64,000 nt of DNA, taken from positions 1 through 64,000 of the forward strand of contig JARUHP010000012.1 in NCBI GenBank assembly GCA_030005635.1, given 5' to 3'. A program made the translations under genes and the position numbers. Each line of letters starts with the position of its first letter. Within the stretch, counting starts at the first letter, position 1. The notes under the pieces were generated by a model. It was not told the DNA's origin. It worked only from the letters and a program-made list of their open reading frames with translations, and ran no database searches. Of this stretch, positions 43,190 to 52,642 are shown one piece after another. The stretch comes from Deltaproteobacteria bacterium IMCC39146. Its GTDB lineage: Bacteria > Desulfobacterota > Desulfuromonadia > Desulfuromonadales > BM103.

Positions 43190-43216
43190 CGGGGACACTC
43201 AAAAAGAGTGTCTCCT
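43190..43216. repeat. GGGGACACTC-type palindrome
   Basis: CGGGGACACTC, AAAAA loop, GAGTGTCTCCTG. It directly follows the UspA stop and is a probable terminator of that gene. Confidence 0.7.
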
Positions 43217-43256
43217 GATACCATGTGGTTCCAGAGTTTTGGCCCCTAAACAGTGA

Positions 43257-43282
43257 AAGGCCCGCACTTGTCGCCGGGCCTT
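43257..43282 (-). terminator. Hairpin terminator of zinc-ribbon gene 1
   Basis: AAGGCCCG ... CGGGCCTT, 8-bp stem, two bases past the stop of the minus-strand gene. An equivalent hairpin is at 62713-62738. Confidence 0.65.
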
Positions 43283-43284
43283 CT

Positions 43285-43500
43285 CTATACCTTATCTTTC
43301 ACGCCCTCATCACAGGCTAGGCAGGCAACCTCGCGTTGCCCGCATCTGGTGCAAACTGTCCAATAATCAGAGTCTGTTTCGATAGGCAACCTCCTTTGTG
43401 CGGCCAGCAATCCAACCGCTGACTCCACACTTACATTATACACCATCTTAAAGCGGCAAGCATCTGGGACACTTCCGAAAGTTTCCTTTTTTATGGCCAT
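43285..43500 (-). CDS. Small zinc-ribbon-like protein, paralogue 1
   Basis: 71 codons. The conserved part reads P-I-E-T-D-S-D-Y-W-T-V-C-T-R-C-G-Q and then V-A-C-L-A-C, giving two C-x2-C pairs. A 52-base stretch covering P-I-E-T-D-S-D-Y-W is identical in the paralogue at 62740. The start is uncertain: the ATG at 43500 has no ribosome site, while a perfect AAAGGAGG lies inside the frame at about 43393-43400 without an ATG behind it. Unknown function; both copies sit beside a UspA gene. Confidence 0.5.
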   Translation of the reverse strand: MAIKKETFGSVPDACRFKMVYNVSVESAVGLLAAQRRLPIETDSDYWTVCTRCGQREVACLACDEGVKDKV

Positions 43501-43733
43501 TTTTTGGGGGGGTCTAACTAACCCTCCGTAAAAATAAAAAATAAATCATAAAAACAAGCTCTCAAATTGGCCCTTAGAAGCGAATTTTTCCTCAAAATCG
43601 AGACATTGAAACATTAAATAAGAAGTGTTCTCCAGATTCACATCACTTGTCAGAAATCATTTTTTATATACACTGTGCATTGATCAATTCGCCATATCTC
43701 GAATCCCGAGTACACGAGAATAGAAATATCATC

Positions 43734-46334
43734 ATGCAAAAAACAAAGCTACTTGCCATCGCACTTCTCATCGCCGCCTCGGCTGGGGTCATGCTGCCGG
43801 CATATAATATTTTCAATCTGCAACCGGCAGTCTACCGGATGCTGATCGCGGCAACGGAACAGGATACCACCCGTATCGCCCTGTATATCTCTTCTTATGT
43901 TTTTCCGGAGATTGAGGGTATGCCGCTGGAAGAACCAGCCTTCGGTGACCTGGTCAGAGAGATGTATGAGGTAAAGCGTACCTTTGGTCTGGTGAGCCTC
44001 AGAATTTTCTCCGCGGACGGGCATATTACCTTTTCAACGGCCAGCGAGGAGATCAGTCGGATTAATCGCCAGTCCTTTTTCGTAGAAAAGGTCGCTAAGG
44101 GACGAACTTACACCCAGGTGAGTTCTCTCTCCTATCGCTCCCAACAAGGGCAATCGGCGAAGGCCTCTGTGGTTCAGACTTATGTGCCAATCACGCGCGC
44201 CGGGCAATTTGTCGGTGCGGTTGAGATCGATTACAACATCACTGAACGCAAAGCGGCCCTGGATAATCTCATCCATAGGTCATCGGTTTTCCTGTTCCTG
44301 GTCGGTACTGGAGTATTGCTGGTTTCGGTGCTCTTCGGTTTTCAATCGAAACGGGCATCTGCTCAGCAGCGCAAGGCCGAAAAAGAACTTCGTATTGCAC
44401 ACGGGCAATTACTGGACATTATCGAATTCCTGCCTGATGCGACCTTTGTTATCGACCGGGACGGCAAGGTCGTGGCATGGAACCGGGCCATGGAGGAAAT
44501 CACCACTGTGCATAAAGATGCCGTCCTCGGCAAAGGCAGCTACGAATACTCCATGGCGTTCTACGGTAAGCGGTGCCCCATGTTGATCGATGCTATTTAT
44601 GGCGATGTTTCTAAAACCAGCGGGCACTACGATTATTTTGAAAAAAATGGTGTCACCCTGTTTGCTGAAACGACTCTTACCCTCCCTCATAGTCGCAAAA
44701 ACGCCAATTTATGGGCAACCGCTTCACCCCTGCTTGATCAAGAGGGCAATTACGTTGGTGCCATTGAATCAATCCGGGATATCAGCGAACGCAAAACAGC
44801 TCAAAGAAGTCTCTCAGACAAGAATGTCCTGTTGGAGAACATCCTTAAGAATATCCCGCATGCTGTTTTCTGGAAAGACCATGATTCGGTATACCAGGGC
44901 TGTAACCTTAATTTTGCTGAAGTGGCAGGCCTTAGCGCACCTGAAGATATTGTTGGCAGAACAGATTTTGATCTGGCCTGGGAAAAAGAAGAGGCCGAAT
45001 TTTACCGTCAATGCGATCAGGAGGTTATGGACAGTGGTGAACCGTTACTCGATATCGAAGAACCGCAACTGCAGGCTGATGGTAGAAACGCCATCTTGTT
45101 GACCAGCAAGGTTCCTCTGCGCAACGAAGCTGGAGAGGTGGTTGGCATACTCGGCATCTATGCCGATATTACAGAGCAGAGATCACTGGAAAAACAGCTT
45201 CGCCAGAGCCAGAGAATTGAGGCAGTTGGAACGCTCGCAGGTGGCATCGCCCATGACTTTAATAACATCCTGACAGCTGTAATCGGTTACACAGAATTCG
45301 CCATGGCTGACCTGCCGGTTGGATCACAAACCCAGTTTCCCTTGAGCGAAGTCTTGAAGGCCGCCCACCGAGCCAAAGAGTTGGTTCAGCAGATTCTGAT
45401 GTTTGGTCAACGGACGGAGCAGGAACATATGCCTACCTTTATCAACCCGATCAGCAAGGAGGCTCTTGAACTGCTGCGGGCCACCATCCCGAAGACAATC
45501 AAGATTTGCCAGGAGATCAACGAAGATGCCGGACCGGTACTTGCTGACCCAACCCAGATTCACCAGGTCATTATGAACCTGGGGACCAATGCTTGCCACG
45601 CTATGCAGAAGAATGGCGGAACTCTCAAAGTGACCTTGGACAATCTTCATGTGAATGCAGAACTCGCGGCCTCCTCACCCGAACTTCATGAAGGGGACTA
45701 TGTCCGCCTGTCCATTTCTGACACAGGCCACGGTATGGGACAGGATACACTTGAACATATTTTCGAGCCCTATTTCACGACTAAGAAGTTTGGTGAAGGG
45801 AGTGGGCTGGGACTCTCTGTGGTACATGGCATCATCATGGGCCATGGCGGGGCAATAACCGTGAAGGCAACTCCAGGGGAAGGGGCTTTGTTCATGATCT
45901 ACCTGCCTCGAATATTTAATGAAGTGGCTCGCGTGATTACTGAACAGGAAAAGCTACCCAAGGGCAACGAGCGTATTCTTTTTGTCGATGATGAAGAGGC
46001 CTTGGTTCATTTGGGCCAGAAGAACCTTGAATCCCTCGGTTATGAAGTTACAACCGAGACAAGTGGTGTTGACGCATTGGAGTTGTTCCGCTCCGATCCC
46101 CAAGCCTTTGATCTGATCTTCACGGATCAGACCATGCCGATCACCACCGGAATTCAATTGTCTGAGAAGATCCTTAATGTCAGGCCGGATATCCCAATTA
46201 TCCTTTGTACAGGGTTCAGTGCGACAACCTCGGTTGAGACTGCCAAGTCGATTGGAATCAAGGAGTTTATCATGAAGCCTTTGACCAAACGGGATGTGGC
46301 ACTGACCATACGTAAGGTGCTTGACGGAAACTGA
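43734..46334 (+). CDS. Membrane PAS-PAS sensor histidine kinase with receiver
   Basis: Numbering from the ATG at 43734: a membrane helix near 5-25, a Cache-like periplasmic sensor to about 180, a second helix near 192-212, PAS 1 ([13 protein letters not shown]), PAS 2 ([10 protein letters not shown]), HisKA with phospho-His in [10 protein letters not shown], and ATPase with N-L-G-T-N-A, D-T-G-H-G-M and [10 protein letters not shown]. The C-terminal receiver has V-D-D-E, the acceptor Asp in F-T-D-Q-T-M-P and the Lys in M-K-P-L. The G-I-A-H-D-F-N-N type is the HisKA class common in Deltaproteobacteria. The signal is unknown; no adjacent output gene. Confidence 0.93.
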   Translation: MQKTKLLAIALLIAASAGVMLPAYNIFNLQPAVYRMLIAATEQDTTRIALYISSYVFPEIEGMPLEEPAFGDLVREMYEVKRTFGLVSLRIFSADGHITFSTASEEISRINRQSFFVEKVAKGRTYTQVSSLSYRSQQGQSAKASVVQTYVPITRAGQFVGAVEIDYNITERKAALDNLIHRSSVFLFLVGTGVLLVSVLFGFQSKRASAQQRKAEKELRIAHGQLLDIIEFLPDATFVIDRDGKVVAWNRAMEEITTVHKDAVLGKGSYEYSMAFYGKRCPMLIDAIYGDVSKTSGHYDYFEKNGVTLFAETTLTLPHSRKNANLWATASPLLDQEGNYVGAIESIRDISERKTAQRSLSDKNVLLENILKNIPHAVFWKDHDSVYQGCNLNFAEVAGLSAPEDIVGRTDFDLAWEKEEAEFYRQCDQEVMDSGEPLLDIEEPQLQADGRNAILLTSKVPLRNEAGEVVGILGIYADITEQRSLEKQLRQSQRIEAVGTLAGGIAHDFNNILTAVIGYTEFAMADLPVGSQTQFPLSEVLKAAHRAKELVQQILMFGQRTEQEHMPTFINPISKEALELLRATIPKTIKICQEINEDAGPVLADPTQIHQVIMNLGTNACHAMQKNGGTLKVTLDNLHVNAELAASSPELHEGDYVRLSISDTGHGMGQDTLEHIFEPYFTTKKFGEGSGLGLSVVHGIIMGHGGAITVKATPGEGALFMIYLPRIFNEVARVITEQEKLPKGNERILFVDDEEALVHLGQKNLESLGYEVTTETSGVDALELFRSDPQAFDLIFTDQTMPITTGIQLSEKILNVRPDIPIILCTGFSATTSVETAKSIGIKEFIMKPLTKRDVALTIRKVLDGN

Positions 46335-46348
46335 AACGAAACTTGGAG

Positions 46349-46377
46349 TTGGGGACACACAAATTGTGTGTCCCCGA
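46349..46377. repeat. GGGGACACACAA palindrome
   Basis: TTGGGGACACACAA-A-TTGTGTGTCCCCGAA, almost perfect. It lies between the convergent stops of the hybrid kinase and the MBL-fold gene and could terminate both. Confidence 0.8.
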
Positions 46378-46380
46378 AAT

Positions 46381-47475
46381 TTATTGTCGAAGGATGGGGT
46401 TTGGCAACTCGCTCGGCAGCAGAGGCCGCGGAGTCATGTAGTCCGGCAGTTGCAAGAGTTGTGTGTCATGCGGTTGATCAAGCTCCGCGTACAGGCGTTG
46501 CGTGTCGCTGATGTATGACTTGCTCAGATGCATCGGCAGCAGAAGGCCGGGCTTGATGTGTCGGCTGATCCGGTTCAGATCGGTTGTGCAGAGGTGAGCA
46601 GAAATGCGGGCCTTCTCTTCATCTTCCGCAAGAAAAGTGCACTCCGAGACCAGCAGCGTGACGTCCCTCATAAGCTCATAGACCTGGCTCAGATTATCCT
46701 GTGTCATGCCGATGTCGGTGATATAGCCGATGCTGGCAGGCGACACGTCTCGACAGATCTTTCGGTAGAGAGCTTCTGCATTATCGACCGTCTCAACCCG
46801 GTGGCCCTCCGCCGTCTCTTTCCATATATCAATCGGCCCGCTGTCGCAGCCGTCGGCATAAAAACGCTTCTCCAGATCCTTGAGCCATGGCCCTGGCAAG
46901 AGGCTCTCTTCATCGAGGCGCTGCCTGTCGATCAGGAAAGACGGCGCTTCGGTAACCCGGAAGATCAGCACCGGTATCTTGTGATCGCAGATTTCGGCTT
47001 CGACCTTCAGATGACGGGCCTGGTAAATGATTCGATCGTACCGGGCAAGGGTTTGTCGGTGTTGTGATGTGAACCCTCGACTGCCGGCAAACTCAAACTG
47101 CTCGATCTGTTGCGGGTGAACTTCATAAACCTCGAAGGTGCACCAGTTTTCCTCGGTCAGGTTCCAGTCGTAGCCTGCAAGCTTGTGACTGATCCGTTCG
47201 GCAATACCGGGCGGACCGTGGATCTTTATGGTTCGTGGCGCAACAAGAACGTGCCGCAGGAGGTAATCGAAGCCCATCAGGTGGTCCATGTGGGCGTGGC
47301 TGACGAAAAGGGCATCAATCGATCGCAAGACCCGTTTCGCCAGGTGGTGGAGTTGACCGCAGTCGAGCAGGATGCCGCGACCGGTTGGCCGGATATTGAT
47401 GAGCATGACCGGATCATCGATCAAGCCGGAGAAAAAGCTTGGTTGCAGATAGCGGAACAGACCTAGCTCTTGCAT
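46381..47475 (-). CDS. RNase Z-like metallo-beta-lactamase-fold protein
   Basis: The MBL motif S-H-A-H-M-D-H-L-M-G near residue 60 binds two metals; L-L-D-C-G-Q precedes it, and later S-E-C-T-F, S-A-H-L-C and P-M-H-L-S supply the remaining ligands. The layout matches RNase Z/ElaC relatives but is longer (364 aa) with a large insert (about 110-215), so it may act on another phosphodiester. Downstream of udp with a 24-base gap, likely co-transcribed. Confidence 0.83.
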   Translation of the reverse strand: MQELGLFRYLQPSFFSGLIDDPVMLINIRPTGRGILLDCGQLHHLAKRVLRSIDALFVSHAHMDHLMGFDYLLRHVLVAPRTIKIHGPPGIAERISHKLAGYDWNLTEENWCTFEVYEVHPQQIEQFEFAGSRGFTSQHRQTLARYDRIIYQARHLKVEAEICDHKIPVLIFRVTEAPSFLIDRQRLDEESLLPGPWLKDLEKRFYADGCDSGPIDIWKETAEGHRVETVDNAEALYRKICRDVSPASIGYITDIGMTQDNLSQVYELMRDVTLLVSECTFLAEDEEKARISAHLCTTDLNRISRHIKPGLLLPMHLSKSYISDTQRLYAELDQPHDTQLLQLPDYMTPRPLLPSELPNPILRQ

Positions 47476-47499
47476 GGATTCACATTCCCATTACCTTCG

Positions 47500-48285
47500 T
47501 CAGTCACTGCACAAACCCTGAAGCGCAGCCAGCGCAACCCGCACCGCATCTCGCTCGGCTTGTTGTTTGACAGCTAGGTCGACAGCCTCCGCCACCAGCC
47601 GTTCAGCCAGAACCGCGCAGACACAGCCTGCGGCAAAGCCATAAACCAGGCCCATTTTGAACAGCGTGCCGGACTCCATCTCGTAATTGAGGATCTTCAG
47701 CTGCCGGTACTCCTCGCTGATTCCCTGCAGGGAACGCAACAGGAACGGGTTGGCCGAGTCGCTGCGTTCCTGGCCTTCGTAGAAGGTGTCAACACTTGCC
47801 GTAACGCCCAGGTGCGATCTGATGCCGAGTTTTTTCGCCGCTCCGGCCAGCGCCAGGGTGACATAGGGGTCGGCAGCGGCAGGGAACTCGACCGGGGCGA
47901 TATCCAGGGCGGCTCCTTGTCGGCAGAGGGCGGCGTTCGAAATCACCAGGTCACCGGCCTTGACCTCTGTCGCGATGCCACCGCTGGTGCCGACCCTGAT
48001 GATGGTGAGGATGCCGACTGACACCAGTTCGTTGACAACGATCGACAGTGATGGTGCGCCCATGCCGCTGGTAGAAGCGACAAACTTGCCGCCGTCGCTC
48101 ATTTCACACAGGTAGCTGTGCAGGCCGCGGTTCTCCGAGAGCGTCGCCAGGCAGCTGACACCATCGGTCTCTTTTGCGATGCGCTGTGCGCGCTCCGGGT
48201 CGCCGCAGAGCAGCGCGGCGGTCGGCGGTACCACCCCGAGGTCATGTTTGCCGAAACCGATGTGGTAAAGGGGTTGCTGGGTCAT
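47500..48285 (-). CDS. udp: Uridine/purine nucleoside phosphorylase
   Basis: A 261-aa NP-I family phosphorylase that cleaves nucleosides with phosphate. L-C-G-D-P-E-R-A, S-T-S-G-M-G-A-P-S, R-V-G-T-S-G-G-I and the substrate-binding N-Y-E-M-E-S-G-T-L-F are canonical for uridine phosphorylase. AGGAGG-like site (CAGGAGG) seven bases before ATG. The specificity call (uridine) rests on family resemblance. Confidence 0.9.
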   Translation of the reverse strand: MTQQPLYHIGFGKHDLGVVPPTAALLCGDPERAQRIAKETDGVSCLATLSENRGLHSYLCEMSDGGKFVASTSGMGAPSLSIVVNELVSVGILTIIRVGTSGGIATEVKAGDLVISNAALCRQGAALDIAPVEFPAAADPYVTLALAGAAKKLGIRSHLGVTASVDTFYEGQERSDSANPFLLRSLQGISEEYRQLKILNYEMESGTLFKMGLVYGFAAGCVCAVLAERLVAEAVDLAVKQQAERDAVRVALAALQGLCSD

Positions 48286-48413
48286 CTGTTGTCCTCCTGA
48301 AAGGCATTAAACCTAAGTACAATAGTAGAATCTTCTCCACAGATCGTAACAATCAAAGTGGAGCGCGCTTTTGGCTGCAACAATCAATAGCTGCGATTTT
48401 AACCGTGCCTCTG

Positions 48414-50786
48414 CTAGGAAAGCCGGAAGCGAATCATTGTCGGCAACAGATAGGCCGTGGCTGCAAGCAGCAGCAAAAGGCTGTAGCCGAACTCGACGGC
48501 GAGAATGGTTGCAAGCGCGGCACCTACAACCGAGAGACAGCTGTTGATTCCCCAGGCCCAGGGGACCTCGGCCTGGTGCGCCTGGTTGAGAAGTCTCAGC
48601 CCAAGCGGGAAAGGCATGCCCATGATCACTGCGGCCGGTGTCAGCACCAGTACCGCCAGAGCAGTACGTAGCGGCATTGCCAGCGGCAAAGTCGTCTCCA
48701 AGAGCATCCCAAGCAGCACGACATAGAGCAGCAGGATGCTGCTTGTCGCGGCTGTCCATCGCCAGGGGCGACAAACACGGAATCGTCCTGTCAGTGCGCT
48801 GCCGGCTGCTGAACCGATCAGAAGAACGGCCACCACCAGCGCCGTCGCATAGACCGGATGGCCAAGATAAAGAACGAAGCGATGAATCAGGGCCAACTCT
48901 GTCCACATATAACCGACTCCCAGTCCTCCAAAATAGACCAGCACCTGCCAATGCGTGCCACTCCCCTTTGGCAGCCGGGTCAATGGCAACAGAATCAGCA
49001 AAGTCGCCAGCAACGACAGCACCCCGGCGGCCAGAACGGCGACCAGCATCCCCAGTTCGATGAAGGGCAGGTTGCGCTGACCGTAGAGGCTGATCAGCGC
49101 ATTGACTTGGCTCCAACGCAGGAACTGGGAGAAGAAGGGCTGATCATCGTCAACCGGTTTGATCCGGAAGGCATAGTTGTTGTAGAGCTGTGCTCTTTCG
49201 GGCCCCAGAACCGCATCAAAAAGCTGGAACAGGGAGTCATCTTGCAGGCGGTTGAAGTGCTGGCGCTCCTCCGGGCGGAGGTCGGGCAAGAGGGCCGGAT
49301 CAAAGGCCCAGCGCTTTGCAAACGATCTGATCGCGGCCAACTCAGCCTTCGTGTAGGGAGTCCGCTTGATGCAAAAGGTCAAGGTTCCCCAGCTACGGAC
49401 AGCAGCAATCCGGTCTTGTGGAGTTGTGACCCCCGCCTCTTCAAGGGTTTCCACCAGGGTCGCCAGCAGGCGCAGTGGGGTTCGTACCGGATAATCGACC
49501 CAACTCGTTACGGTCAGCAGACCTTGAGGGCTGAGCTTGCTCAAGGCCTGCTGCAAGGCTTCGCGGGTTAGCAGGGGCTGCTCGTGCAGGGCAAAGAGCC
49601 CGGCATTGCCGCCAAAACCGCCGACTTTAGGCAGTATGATCAGGTCGTATTGCTGTTGATCGCGGGCGAGCCACGTTCGCGAAACCTGTGTTTGCCACTT
49701 GACCTTGGGGTTGTTGAAGATTCGGCTGAAGCGGGTCGGTGCTGCTGTGCGCAACAGCTCAACCAGGGGCTTATGCGCTTCAACCGCAACAACCGTTTCG
49801 GCTCCCCGGTCGATCGCCATGGCCACATCGACACCGGTGCCGGCGTCTAGCACCAGCACTCTGCGAGGGATGCCCAGGGCATAGGGCAGGGCGAAGGTTG
49901 ATGCGTTGCGAGGGTTGTCTTTCCCCGCGGCCTGGGGCAGGCTGCCGATGCTGTCTCCGTTGATGAAGACGGCCGGCGCTTGCGGCATTTCACCTGACCA
50001 GTTTAAGCTGACTCCAACAGCGCCACGCAGAACAGGTGCGTCCACAATATGGATTTGTCCGGCCGCAGCCGGTTGATTGGCCAGGATAGTGGCCTCTGGA
50101 AGATCGACTGCGCGGCGTAAATCTTTATACTGCGAAAGTTCCAGCTCCGTCGCCTGCACCAGGAAGATCGTCACCAGTGCCAGGCTGACCACCAGGACGA
50201 CGCGTGTATCAGGCCTGCTGCCCGGCAGCAGCACCGCCGCCGCTGCCAGAGCCAGAAACCCGAAGCAGGGAGGCAACTGCTGTGGCAGCAGCAGCGAGAG
50301 CCCTGCCAGACCGAGTAAACAACCGAGACCGGAACCGAACATGTTGGCAAAATAGTAGCTGCCGATGCGTTCGGTTTCGAGGGTGAAGATCAAGCCGATG
50401 GTCAGAGCCCCGCAGGTAAACGGAAGCAGCAGAAGAAGAGCCACCGCAGCCAGTTTTAAGACCTCGCCGATATCGACAAACAACAGGAATGAATCAAACC
50501 CGCCAAACAAGCTCTGTGTCATGGTCAGCGAACCTGCCAATGTCACAGCGCAGCAACAGAGCAGAAGCGGTAGCAGTTGTGCCTGTCGTGCTATCATCCA
50601 TCGTCGGGTCAGGGCGAGGAGGGTGCCGGCAGCGCCGAAGCCGAGCAGGGCGATCGATATAACCAGGTAGGCGAAGTGGTGCCATTGACTGGTGGCCAGG
50701 ATTTGCAGTAGCGCGAGCTGAAAGGCGAGCAGGGCGGCAGAGACGAGGGCCAGTGACAGATGTTTGCGGTTACACAGCCCGATCAT
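48414..50786 (-). CDS. Polytopic membrane protein with internal spermidine-synthase-like domain
   Basis: A 790-aa chain: about 7-8 membrane helices (1-230), then a soluble Rossmann methyltransferase/spermidine-synthase-like domain (about 310-420: V-L-V-L-D-A-G-T-G-V-D-V, V-E-A-H-K-P-L-V, Y-D-L-I-I-L), then another 7-8 helices (about 565-785) with M-G-M-P-F-P-L-G-L near the end. This TM-SpdSyn-TM layout is a known but uncharacterised group in Proteobacteria. The canonical spermidine-synthase D-G is not obvious, so polyamine synthesis is doubtful. Its start overlaps the stop of the upstream methyltransferase by 4 bases (ATGA). Confidence 0.85.
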   Translation of the reverse strand: MIGLCNRKHLSLALVSAALLAFQLALLQILATSQWHHFAYLVISIALLGFGAAGTLLALTRRWMIARQAQLLPLLLCCCAVTLAGSLTMTQSLFGGFDSFLLFVDIGEVLKLAAVALLLLLPFTCGALTIGLIFTLETERIGSYYFANMFGSGLGCLLGLAGLSLLLPQQLPPCFGFLALAAAAVLLPGSRPDTRVVLVVSLALVTIFLVQATELELSQYKDLRRAVDLPEATILANQPAAAGQIHIVDAPVLRGAVGVSLNWSGEMPQAPAVFINGDSIGSLPQAAGKDNPRNASTFALPYALGIPRRVLVLDAGTGVDVAMAIDRGAETVVAVEAHKPLVELLRTAAPTRFSRIFNNPKVKWQTQVSRTWLARDQQQYDLIILPKVGGFGGNAGLFALHEQPLLTREALQQALSKLSPQGLLTVTSWVDYPVRTPLRLLATLVETLEEAGVTTPQDRIAAVRSWGTLTFCIKRTPYTKAELAAIRSFAKRWAFDPALLPDLRPEERQHFNRLQDDSLFQLFDAVLGPERAQLYNNYAFRIKPVDDDQPFFSQFLRWSQVNALISLYGQRNLPFIELGMLVAVLAAGVLSLLATLLILLPLTRLPKGSGTHWQVLVYFGGLGVGYMWTELALIHRFVLYLGHPVYATALVVAVLLIGSAAGSALTGRFRVCRPWRWTAATSSILLLYVVLLGMLLETTLPLAMPLRTALAVLVLTPAAVIMGMPFPLGLRLLNQAHQAEVPWAWGINSCLSVVGAALATILAVEFGYSLLLLLAATAYLLPTMIRFRLS

Positions 50787-51505
50787 TCTTCATCGGTCCT
50801 CTTGAAAGGGACGAATCTTACCGGCATCAGGCTGGTTGAGATTGTCTTGCCGTCTCTTTTCTGGATGAGCATCAAGGTTTGTACGAAGAAAGGCGAGCCC
50901 ACCGGGATGATCATCAGTCCCGATTCAGCCAACTGCTCGATCAGCGGCGGGGGAACAAACTCAGCGGCTGCCGTAACAATAATCGCATCGAAAGGCGCTT
51001 GCTCCTTCCAGCCGTAATAACCGTCGGCAGACCTGGTTTCGACATTGGTGAAGCCCAGTTTCTTTAAGAGCACAGCAGCCGAATCCGCCAATTGCGGGAT
51101 AATCTCTATGGAGTAAACGTGCGCCCCTGTAGCTGACAGTATCGCGGCCTGGTAGCCTGAACCGGTGCCGATCTCGAGAATTTTGCGCCCGGGGCCGGGC
51201 TTGATGATCTCGGTCATGAAAGCGACGATGAACGGCTGTGAAATGGTCTGCCCATGACCGATCGGCAAAGGGCGATCCTGATAAGCCTGGTGGGACATGG
51301 ACCCTGGCACAAAGAGGTGGCGGGGCACTGTGCGCATGGCTGCCAGTGTTGTTGGGTCCTTGACTCCGCGCGCAAGAATCTGCTCTTTGACCATAGTCTC
51401 GCGCTCCTCTCCGCGTTCGCTTGAGGCGACTGCACCAAAGCATAAGAGCAAAACCAGGCAGAGCATAAGAACGCGGCTATAAGCCGATTCACGCCGTATC
51501 TGCAT
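50783..51505 (-). CDS. pcm: Exported protein-L-isoaspartate O-methyltransferase
   Basis: A PCMT that methylates L-isoaspartyl residues for repair. Conserved parts: V-P-R-H-L-F-V, P-L-P-I-G-H-G-Q-T-I-S-Q-P, L-E-I-G-T-G-S-G-Y-Q-A and D-A-I-I-V-T-A-A. It is preceded by a clear signal sequence (L-M-L-C-L-V-L-L-L-C-F-G-A-V-A-S-S), so the enzyme should act outside the cytoplasm, or be an anchored form. Cytoplasmic PCMTs lack this. SAM is cytoplasmic, which raises the question of how it is supplied. Translationally coupled to the polytopic protein. Confidence 0.9.
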   Translation of the reverse strand: MQIRRESAYSRVLMLCLVLLLCFGAVASSERGEERETMVKEQILARGVKDPTTLAAMRTVPRHLFVPGSMSHQAYQDRPLPIGHGQTISQPFIVAFMTEIIKPGPGRKILEIGTGSGYQAAILSATGAHVYSIEIIPQLADSAAVLLKKLGFTNVETRSADGYYGWKEQAPFDAIIVTAAAEFVPPPLIEQLAESGLMIIPVGSPFFVQTLMLIQKRDGKTISTSLMPVRFVPFKRTDEE

Positions 51506-51588
51506 AAGCACCCCCAGGGTGGTGGCAATCTACGACCCACCTGGGGCGTTAACGCGTCTGCTCCAGGTCGTCCACCATGCTCCTGAAG

Positions 51589-52107
51589 CTAGAGCATCCT
51601 TTCCCAGCTCACCCGGCAGAGATCGGGGTCTCCCGCCCAGGAGATGTCGAGTTTGCCCCGATGGGCCTTGTGAAGAACGCGACCCAAGTGCTCGGCCAGT
51701 TTCTTGTCGGTGGTCTCGATGACAAGCTTGTCATCGTCACGGATCTTACGAATAACCCTCTCAAAAGGGTTTTTCTCAAGAGCTTTGTGCTCTTCGTTTT
51801 TAAGAATCTGCTGTATCTCCTCTTCATGCTTCCACAGGTAACTGCCACTTAAGGTCACGATCCCTTCAGGGTAACCCGCGGCGATCTTCTGGCACGCCGG
51901 GCAGGTGATCCAGTTTGTTTTGGGGTCATTCTCCAGTTTACGATACTCTTCTTGATCTAGTGACCAGCGCTGCTGTTGGTAAACCGTTTTACAGGTCGTG
52001 CACAGTGACGGTTCTTTCAGTGCTTCCTCAGGCTTGAATGGGTCAAGGTTGGTTGGTTGGCGTCCGCGCTTGCTGCTGATGCCATATTTCCGAGTGTCTT
52101 TTTTCAT
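51589..52107 (-). CDS. BCAM0308-family zinc-binding protein
   Basis: 172 aa with L-C-T-T-C-K and T-C-P-A-C-Q forming a probable zinc ribbon, and a C-terminal alpha/beta part with L-A-E-H-L-G-R-V-L-H-K-A-H. Matches the small conserved group named BCAM0308 (NMD3-N-like zinc finger). Basic N-terminus (K-K-D-T-R-K) suggests RNA binding; function not established. GGAGGAGATC precedes the ATG. Confidence 0.78.
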   Translation of the reverse strand: MKKDTRKYGISSKRGRQPTNLDPFKPEEALKEPSLCTTCKTVYQQQRWSLDQEEYRKLENDPKTNWITCPACQKIAAGYPEGIVTLSGSYLWKHEEEIQQILKNEEHKALEKNPFERVIRKIRDDDKLVIETTDKKLAEHLGRVLHKAHRGKLDISWAGDPDLCRVSWERML

Positions 52108-52370
52108 GATCTCCTCCTTTCCCGTAGCCTATCCTTCTTCTTTTCTATTGTATCACTATTTTTCACAACCAAGTGCTCCGCAACGGACAAATAACAACTG
52201 TTTATTAACGAGTTAGCGGAACAGCATGAATCCGGGGTTATTCCTGACAAGTCAAGTCAAGGGGCAACGAAGATTGCCCTTCAGGAGTTGGGGCGCTGAA
52301 TATTGTGTGCTCCATTTGAGTGGTCCCACATCCCAGTGGATTTATCTGTCGCAAGGTTAACTCAAAAAAC

Positions 52371-52640
52371 TCAGCGGTCCCAGTAGAGGTAGTGTGGCGA
52401 TTCGGAGAGAAGTTCCAGACAGGCCGCCAATGAACCGATGAAATCGATCTGTTGCCAGCGTTTCAGGTTGTGGAAGTATTCGATCCGCCATTGTGCGTTA
52501 TCATCGACGCGCATCAAGCGAGCGAAACTCTCATCCCCTTTAACCAGGTGTAGTTCATCGCCATCTGCGGTTACCGTGAACTCCGCCAGGACCTTGTCGG
52601 CCTTGATCAGGCGTTTTGCTTCTTCCAATATCTTTTTCAT
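52371..52640 (-). CDS. Small acidic protein co-transcribed with nifS
   Basis: 89 residues starting 2 bases after the nifS stop. No cysteine, no signal peptide. C-terminal L-L-S-E-S-P-H-Y-L-Y-W and a central W-R-I-E-Y-F-H-N suggest a compact alpha/beta fold. I do not recognise it. Location makes it the third gene of the nifU-nifS operon. Confidence 0.7.
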   Translation of the reverse strand: MKKILEEAKRLIKADKVLAEFTVTADGDELHLVKGDESFARLMRVDDNAQWRIEYFHNLKRWQQIDFIGSLAACLELLSESPHYLYWDR

Positions 52641-52642
52641 GA

